From assembly GCA_002862325.1 (NCBI GenBank), contig PKCT01000230.1:1-10563 (forward strand): a DNA stretch of 10,563 nt, written 5' to 3'. The translations under genes were made by a program, and so were the position numbers. Positions 5,396 to 10,563 of the stretch are shown here, piece after piece (positions within the stretch are counted from its first letter, which is position 1; every line of letters begins with the position of its first letter). The stretch is from Phycisphaerae bacterium (GTDB lineage: Bacteria > Planctomycetota > Phycisphaerae > Phycisphaerales > SM1A02). Under the pieces are notes generated by a model. That model saw only the letters and a program-made list of their open reading frames with translations, had not been told where the DNA came from and did not search any database.

Positions 5396-8300
5396 ATGCG
5401 TTCACTCGCAAAGTTCATCCTCGCTCCGCTCGTGCTGACCGTCGCCGGGCATGGCCAGTCGGAACCACCCGATGACATTCGGGCGGTGGAGATTCGACGG
5501 GACGCGATCGTCAACGCGACCATCGTGACGCGACCCGGCGAAATGGTCGAGAACGCCACCATCCTGATGCGCGACGGCTTCATCGAGAAGCTGGGTACCG
5601 AGATCGAGGTTCCGGCCGACTATCGGATCCACGAGGGAGATGCGCTCTACGTGTATCCAGGGTTCGTGGAAGCATCCATGACGATCCCCTCGGGACCGAT
5701 GCTGGAACGGGTGCGGCGAGGGCAGGGAGCGCACTGGAACGACCGAATCGTTCCCCAACTCCGGATCGGGGACGCGACCGAGTACGACGAGAGTCGTCGA
5801 TCCAACATGCGCAAGCTGGGGTTCACGGTGGCGCACATGGTTCCGGACACCGGGATTCTCCGCGGCCAGGGACTGGTTCGCCTTCTCGCGGACCGGGACG
5901 AAGACGTCAGACCTCTGGTTCCGGGCATGCAGTTCGCCGCGTTCGAACGAGGTGGTTGGAGCAGTGGATATCCGTCGTCCGAAATGGGTGCGATCGCCCT
6001 GCTTCGGCAGACGCTTGCAGAGACGGCGTGGCATCGGGACGCGAAGCAGATCCAGTCGCGAAACCCGTCCGCTGTGGAACCCCGAGCCCAGTTCGACGCG
6101 CTGGATGCGCTCGCGCCCGTCCTGGCTGGAAACACCGCGATCATGTTCAGGACGACCGACGAGCACCAGGCTCTTCGAGCCGCGAGGATCGCCGAGGAAT
6201 TCGACGTCGAAATGGTCCTGGTCGGCTCCGGAACTGAATTCAGACGCGCGAGCGAACTGGTATCGACCGGACGGTCCCTGGTCGTCCCGCTGACGTTCCC
6301 GGACAAACCGAAGATCGATTCTCCGTACGCCGCGGATCGTGTCACCCTTCGAGACCTCCAGAACTGGAAACACGGTCCCTCGAACGTTCGAAGACTGCTG
6401 GAGGCCGGTGGCGACGTCTCGATCACGACCGACGGCCTGGAGTCGAAGACCAAGTTCCACGAGTCGCTCCGTAGAACGATCGACGCCGGACTCTCCCCGG
6501 ACGAAGCCCTGGCCTGCCTCACCATCCGTCCGGCGAGACTCCTGGGGATCGACGGCCTGGTGGGGACGGTCGAGTCGGGCCGGCTCGCGAACCTCGTCGT
6601 GACCGACGGCCCCCTGTTCGACAAGAAGACCAGGATTCGCGACGTCTGGGTGGCCGGGCGTCGCGACCAGATCACCGCCGCACCGGCGTTTCCACATCGT
6701 GGTGACTTCTCGGTTTCGGTGGACGGGGCGGTGGTGAATGGACTCGTGCTTCGAATTGACGAGGACGCCAGGACCGTCACCATGGAGCTGACCGAATCTG
6801 CGGACGCGGAGAAGGCCCCGATCGAAGAGAAGACGCCTCCATCCGAAGCGCTCCGCTCGGATGAGGTCGAGACCGACGCCGAACCGGAGACGGAGCCCGT
6901 CAAGACGAAGATCCCGCTTCGTCAGGTCGACATCACGTCTCGAGGACTGTCCTTCTTCTGCGATGGTTCGACATTCGATCGCAATGAGGATGTGATGGTG
7001 CGGATGCTGGTCCTCGACGATCGACTCGTCGGAGGACTGGAGACGCTGTCGGGACGACGAGCCACGCTCGAACTCCAGCCGATTCCCGCCGACGACGTCG
7101 CCGCCGACCAGTCGCCCGTCGCCTCCGAGACGACCGAAGAGGCGCCGCCCGAGGATCCGCCGGCGGCGCTCGAGCCGCTCGAACGCCTCCCGGTACCGCT
7201 CGGTACGTACGGTTTCCTGGAGCCACCACGGTCCCGCAACGTGGTGATCCGAGACGCCACCATCTGGACGGCGAGCGACGCGGGCGTCCTGGAATCCTGC
7301 GACCTGCTCGTATCCGAAGGTCGGATCCTGGCGATTGGTCCCGATCTCGAGGACGTCCTCGCCGACACGCTCGAAATCGACGGCGCCGGCCTTCACGTGA
7401 GCCCCGGCCTGATCGACTGCCACAGCCACACCGGCATCTCGAACGGCATCAACGAAGGCGGCCAACCCAACACCGCCGAGGTTCGCATCGGCGACGTCAT
7501 GAACCCCGACGACATCAACTGGTACCGCCAACTGGCCGGTGGCCTGACCGCGGCCAATCAACTGCATGGATCGGCCAATCCGATCGGAGGGCAGAACGCC
7601 GTCGTCAAGCTTCGATGGGGTGGACCCGCCGAAGACATGCGAATCACCGATGCCCCGCCGGGAATCAAGTTCGCCCTGGGTGAGAACGTCAAGCGAGGCA
7701 GTGGCTATCCCGACACGCGAATGGGGGTCGCGGCCTTCATCGAAGACGCTTTCCAGGCGGCGCGAGAGCGGCAGGAGGCGATCGCTCGTTACGAGGCGCT
7801 GCCGATCTCGGTCCGCCGGGAGACGGTTCCACCGGCACCGGACTTCGAACTCGACGCGGTCATCGAGATCCTCGACGGAAAGCGGTTGATCCACTGCCAC
7901 AGCTATCGCCAGGACGAGATCCTCATGCTGCTTCGTCTCTGTGAACGCTACGGCGTTCGCATCGGAACGCTCCAGCACATTCTCGAGGGCTACAAGGTGG
8001 CCGATGCGATCGCCTCGCACGGCGCCGGCGCCAGCAGCTTCAGCGACTGGTGGGCCTACAAGATGGAGGTGATGGACGCGATTCCCGAGAACGGCGCACT
8101 GATGCACGATGTGGGGGTTCTCGTGTCCTTCAACTCCGACGACAGTGAAGTCGCGACTCGAATGAACGACGAGGCGGCCAAAGCGGTCCGTTGGGGCGGC
8201 CTCGATCCCCACGAGGCACTGAAGTTCGTGACGCTCAATCCCGCCCGTCAACTGGGCGTCGATCACCGCATCGGCTCGCTGGAGACAGGTAAGGACGCGG

Positions 8301-8728
8301 ATTTCGTGGTCTGGGACGCACCACCGCTCTCCTCGTTCGCTCGGTGCCAGCAGACCTGGATCGACGGCGCCAGATACTACGACCGCCTCGAGGCGGAGGA
8401 GGCCCATTCCGTGGCGATGGTCGAACGAGGCCGTCTGCTGGGCGAGTTGATGGGGAACGACCGGAAGCCGAAGAAGACGCCATCGTCGTCCGGCACCGCC
8501 CCGGACTCGGAATCCGACGGCCCAAGACCGACTTCGCTCATCGCCCGCATGCTGATCGACCGGGAGACGGCCTATCTCGAACGGGTCGGGCGTGGTGAAG
8601 ACCCGACGCAGGTCCGTGCCGGTGAGTGCGGCTGCGGGTCCGGATCGATGATAGAACTCGCCCGAACGCTGGCGCGAGAACGCCGGCTCCGAAGCGACGC
8701 CCGAGGCACCAAGGAGATCGCGCGATGA
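5396..8728 (+). CDS. Exported two-module amidohydrolase-superfamily protein
   Basis: 1110 residues. The start ATG 5396 follows GGGAGA (5385-5390) by five bases and gives a signal peptide (MRSLAK, then FILAPLVLTVAG). An in-frame ATG at 5333 would add a charged, non-signal extension. Module 1 (about 25-430) has amidohydrolase-like ends: a PGF motif at 88-90, and P-A-R-L-L-G-I-D-G with G-x-L-A-N-L-V near 380-405. The metal HxH is replaced by S94-M-T96, and later histidines are missing. A beta-rich stretch with acidic Glu/Pro segments (about 445-610) follows. Module 2 (about 614-1020) keeps PGLIDCH676-S-H678, K758, H833-C-H835, H861 and NSD915-D, then L-N-P-A-R-Q-L-G and G-K-D-A-D-F-V. It should bind metal and hydrolyse amide, cyclic amide or similar bonds outside the cytoplasm; the substrate is unknown. 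The C-terminal tail has C1078-G-C1080. The stop overlaps the next gene (ATGA). Confidence 0.88.
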   Translation: MRSLAKFILAPLVLTVAGHGQSEPPDDIRAVEIRRDAIVNATIVTRPGEMVENATILMRDGFIEKLGTEIEVPADYRIHEGDALYVYPGFVEASMTIPSGPMLERVRRGQGAHWNDRIVPQLRIGDATEYDESRRSNMRKLGFTVAHMVPDTGILRGQGLVRLLADRDEDVRPLVPGMQFAAFERGGWSSGYPSSEMGAIALLRQTLAETAWHRDAKQIQSRNPSAVEPRAQFDALDALAPVLAGNTAIMFRTTDEHQALRAARIAEEFDVEMVLVGSGTEFRRASELVSTGRSLVVPLTFPDKPKIDSPYAADRVTLRDLQNWKHGPSNVRRLLEAGGDVSITTDGLESKTKFHESLRRTIDAGLSPDEALACLTIRPARLLGIDGLVGTVESGRLANLVVTDGPLFDKKTRIRDVWVAGRRDQITAAPAFPHRGDFSVSVDGAVVNGLVLRIDEDARTVTMELTESADAEKAPIEEKTPPSEALRSDEVETDAEPETEPVKTKIPLRQVDITSRGLSFFCDGSTFDRNEDVMVRMLVLDDRLVGGLETLSGRRATLELQPIPADDVAADQSPVASETTEEAPPEDPPAALEPLERLPVPLGTYGFLEPPRSRNVVIRDATIWTASDAGVLESCDLLVSEGRILAIGPDLEDVLADTLEIDGAGLHVSPGLIDCHSHTGISNGINEGGQPNTAEVRIGDVMNPDDINWYRQLAGGLTAANQLHGSANPIGGQNAVVKLRWGGPAEDMRITDAPPGIKFALGENVKRGSGYPDTRMGVAAFIEDAFQAARERQEAIARYEALPISVRRETVPPAPDFELDAVIEILDGKRLIHCHSYRQDEILMLLRLCERYGVRIGTLQHILEGYKVADAIASHGAGASSFSDWWAYKMEVMDAIPENGALMHDVGVLVSFNSDDSEVATRMNDEAAKAVRWGGLDPHEALKFVTLNPARQLGVDHRIGSLETGKDADFVVWDAPPLSSFARCQQTWIDGARYYDRLEAEEAHSVAMVERGRLLGELMGNDRKPKKTPSSSGTAPDSESDGPRPTSLIARMLIDRETAYLERVGRGEDPTQVRAGECGCGSGSMIELARTLARERRLRSDARGTKEIAR

Positions 8729-10071
8729 CCAACCTGAACGCACTTCTCAGGAGCCTCGTGATCGCCCTCCTCCCGGCATCGACCGCCTGGTCGCAGTCGG
8801 CGCAGGTGCCCGCACCGCCCCAGGACGGATCGATCACCATCATCAACGCGAGAATCCACCCGGTCTCGGACGAGCACCCCGCACGAATCGAATCGGGGTG
8901 GATCCAGTTCGACGAGGGGAGGATCGTCGGAATCGGTGAGGGCTCGCCGGAGCCGGCGTCCGACGAGTCGCAGATCATCGACGCGGGAGGATTGACGGTC
9001 GTCCCGGGATTCATTTCGGGACCGAGCCAGATCGGACTGCTCGAGGTCAAGCAGGTCGACGCGACCGACGACCGCCGCGAGGGCGCGAGCCGAAGTCCCG
9101 AAGTGGCACCCTGGCTGGCGGTGAATCCAGACAGCGATCTCATCCCGGTCGCCCGAGCCGCGGGGATTCTCCACACCTTCGCCGTTCCCATCGGTGGCAC
9201 GATCCCCGGTCGGACGAGCGTCCTGCGGATGGATGGCTGGACGACCGAGGACCTCGCCGTGGTGCGGGATGCCGGGGTGATGGTCAGTTGGCCGACGATG
9301 ACGCCGATCACCGCGTCGTGGATGCGACGCAGTCGCGACGACCAGGCCAAGTCGATCCAGAATCGGATTCGCGAGATCGACCAGTGGTTCGACGACGCGG
9401 AAGCATGGAAGCGGGCGAAGGACGTCGATGCGACGATCCGAACCGATCTTCGCTTCGCCGCGGTCGAACCCGTCCTAAGAGGCGAACGTCCCGTGTTCAT
9501 TCGCGCGGATTCGAGGGGTCAGATCGAATCCGCCATCGCCTGGGCGAAGGCTCGCGGCTACCGCCCGGTCGTCGTCGGGGGCTCGAACGCCGCGGACTGC
9601 ATCGACGTTCTCCAGACCACGGAAACCCCGGTGATCCTGACCCGGATCCACAGGCTGCCCTCGTCCCGCCATCATTCGGTCGACCGGCCGCTCGCCCTCC
9701 CCGCCATCCTCGAAGAGGCCGGCATTCCTTTCGCGATCGGATTCGAGGACGAACCAGCGCATGAGCGAGGACTCGCCCACAACGCGGCGACGGCCGTGGC
9801 TCACGGACTCTCCCAGGATGCGGCGCTGAGATCCATCACCCGCGGCCCCGCGGAGATTCTCGGAGTCGGCGATCGCATCGGTTCACTCACCCCGGGACGA
9901 AGCGCGACGTTCTTCATCTGCGACGGCGATCCCCTCGAGATGAACGCGATTCCGCTGCGAGCCTGGATCGATGGCCGCGAGATCGATCTCGGGAGCAGAC
10001 AGCGGCGAATGCTCGAGAAGTATCGGGAGAAGTATCGACGAACGGGCCAGGTCGACGCCGACATGCCCTAG
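8725..10071 (+). CDS. Exported degenerate amidohydrolase-like protein
   Basis: 448 residues. ATG 8725 overlaps the preceding TGA, with AAGGAG (8711-8716) eight bases upstream. The N-terminus is a signal peptide (hydrophobic L-V-I-A-L-L-P-A-S-T-A-W-S after MTNLNALLRS). The fold is recognisable from I-I-N-A-R-I-H, V-V-P-G-F (93-97), and the C-terminal R-G-P-A-E-I-L-G-V with G-S-L-T-P-G-R-S-A-T-F. Metal ligands are gone: HxH is replaced at S99-G-P-S, the expected first barrel histidine segment reads F-I-R-A-D (258-262), the next strand reads V-V-V-G-G, and the last aspartate segment reads G-F-E-D (339-342). It resembles module 1 of the upstream protein rather than module 2. A catalytically inactive partner or substrate-binding subunit is the best guess. 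The gene ends in a basic tail and shares CTAG (10068-10071) with the convergent gene. Confidence 0.85.
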   Translation: MTNLNALLRSLVIALLPASTAWSQSAQVPAPPQDGSITIINARIHPVSDEHPARIESGWIQFDEGRIVGIGEGSPEPASDESQIIDAGGLTVVPGFISGPSQIGLLEVKQVDATDDRREGASRSPEVAPWLAVNPDSDLIPVARAAGILHTFAVPIGGTIPGRTSVLRMDGWTTEDLAVVRDAGVMVSWPTMTPITASWMRRSRDDQAKSIQNRIREIDQWFDDAEAWKRAKDVDATIRTDLRFAAVEPVLRGERPVFIRADSRGQIESAIAWAKARGYRPVVVGGSNAADCIDVLQTTETPVILTRIHRLPSSRHHSVDRPLALPAILEEAGIPFAIGFEDEPAHERGLAHNAATAVAHGLSQDAALRSITRGPAEILGVGDRIGSLTPGRSATFFICDGDPLEMNAIPLRAWIDGREIDLGSRQRRMLEKYREKYRRTGQVDADMP

Positions 10072-10563
10072 TCGGCGATGTCCATCTCGAGATCGAAGTT
10101 GAGTTCGTCCGCGAGCACGATGCCGTCGCGGCCGACATAGTCGGCGATGACTTCCATCCGTCGGCCTTCGATCAGCCCCGGGAAATCGACGAAGACCGGA
10201 ATCAAGTAGCAGCCCGTGATCTCCTCGAACATCTCGAGAGAAACCGCCGGATCCTGCAGGTCGAGTTCGACGACGACCGGATCGTCGGGCTCGTTCGCCC
10301 GTCGAATGGCGACCTTGAGATCGCCGCATGCCCGTACCGGAAGACCTCCGGCGTCCTCGAAGAGGATTCGCACCTCGATCGGACGTCTCCCTTCCGCGTT
10401 GGGTCGACCGACTCGCGTGAGATCGACGATTCGCATCGTCTCCGGCCACCAGGGCCACTCGAGATCCTTGCGAGGTCCCTTGGGCACCGAATCACATCCG
10501 GGGACGCCACCTGCAAGTCCCAGGAGAAGGGCTGACGCGATCAGGACACAAACTCCATCACGG
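10068..10563 (-). CDS. Small lipoprotein of unknown function (5' end outside window)
   Basis: The frame is open to the right edge, so the start lies beyond 10563. The first visible residues are a hydrophobic signal segment (V-C-V-L-I-A-S-A-L-L-L-G-L-A-G-G) ending in V-P-G-C-D-S, an acceptable lipobox with its Cys codon at about 10494-10496. A GTG at 10487 would lose this signal and is therefore not the start. The mature part is about 143 residues, acidic, with alternating hydrophobic strands (IEVRILFEDAGG, VVVELDLQD, YLIPVFVDFPG, MEVIADYVG), suggesting a beta sandwich. I do not recognise the family. Its TAG stop overlaps the stop of the convergent amidohydrolase-like gene. Function unknown. 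Confidence 0.75.
   Translation of the reverse strand, partial: RDGVCVLIASALLLGLAGGVPGCDSVPKGPRKDLEWPWWPETMRIVDLTRVGRPNAEGRRPIEVRILFEDAGGLPVRACGDLKVAIRRANEPDDPVVVELDLQDPAVSLEMFEEITGCYLIPVFVDFPGLIEGRRMEVIADYVGRDGIVLADELNFDLEMDIAD

Noticed and set aside
5402..8743. A continuous open frame of more than 1100 codons on the minus strand, opposite the large amidohydrolase gene
   Set aside because: It is exactly in codon register with the sense gene, so it is only interrupted where the sense gene uses TTA, CTA or TCA. These codons are rare in GC-rich genes. The translation has no recognisable domain, whereas the sense frame has a signal peptide and clear motifs.
8538..9500. Minus-strand open frame of 320 codons opposite the second amidohydrolase-like gene
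   Set aside because: It is a shadow of the sense gene, rich in Arg and Ser, with no recognisable motif.

Overview
The window is GC-rich, gene-dense bacterial DNA, and it looks like Planctomycetota, probably the Phycisphaerae side. That placement is an inference. It rests on the mix of exported amidohydrolase-like proteins, unusual lipoproteins and a FlgM-like protein, with housekeeping genes in an order unlike the well-known model phyla; no rRNA or marker phylogeny is available here. I see no tRNA, rRNA, CRISPR array, insertion sequence or prophage gene.

Layout. Bases 1-761 (+) carry the 3' part of a MOSC-domain (YcbX-like) molybdenum-cofactor protein; its start lies outside the window. It converges, with a 6-base gap, on a five-gene minus-strand cluster read from about 4716 down to 768. 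That cluster encodes a lipoprotein with two SPOR-like repeats, the DNA polymerase III delta-prime subunit (HolB), a CYTH-domain triphosphate tunnel protein, the F1 ATP synthase epsilon subunit (AtpC) and the condensin subunit ScpB. The first three are joined by ATGA stop/start overlaps, and the last two are spaced 56 and 28 bases and have their own Shine-Dalgarno sites. The cluster therefore looks like one operon mixing envelope, replication, energy and chromosome-segregation functions. AtpC is unusual in not following atpD.

A short AT-richer divergent region (about 4717-4924) holds a possible promoter for the lipoprotein operon, a near-perfect 16-base dyad, and a weak FliA-like site. It precedes a small FlgM-family anti-sigma-28 gene (4925-5233, +), which ends in a strong rho-independent terminator.

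Bases 5396-10071 (+) hold two overlapping (ATGA) genes for exported amidohydrolase-superfamily proteins of 1110 and 448 residues. The large protein has two amidohydrolase modules separated by a beta-rich, acidic linker. Only the second of these modules keeps the metal-binding HxH and the later histidines and aspartates. The first module and the whole 448-residue partner have lost the HxH, so the locus appears to encode one active and two degenerate modules, presumably acting together outside the cytoplasm. The second gene shares its final CTAG with a convergent minus-strand gene (10068 to beyond 10563) for a small lipoprotein of unknown function, cut by the window edge.

No clearly new defence or mobile system is visible. 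The most interesting items are the three-module amidohydrolase locus with two degenerate modules, the displaced atpC, the possible leaderless start of the SPOR-like lipoprotein, and the isolated FlgM-like gene.
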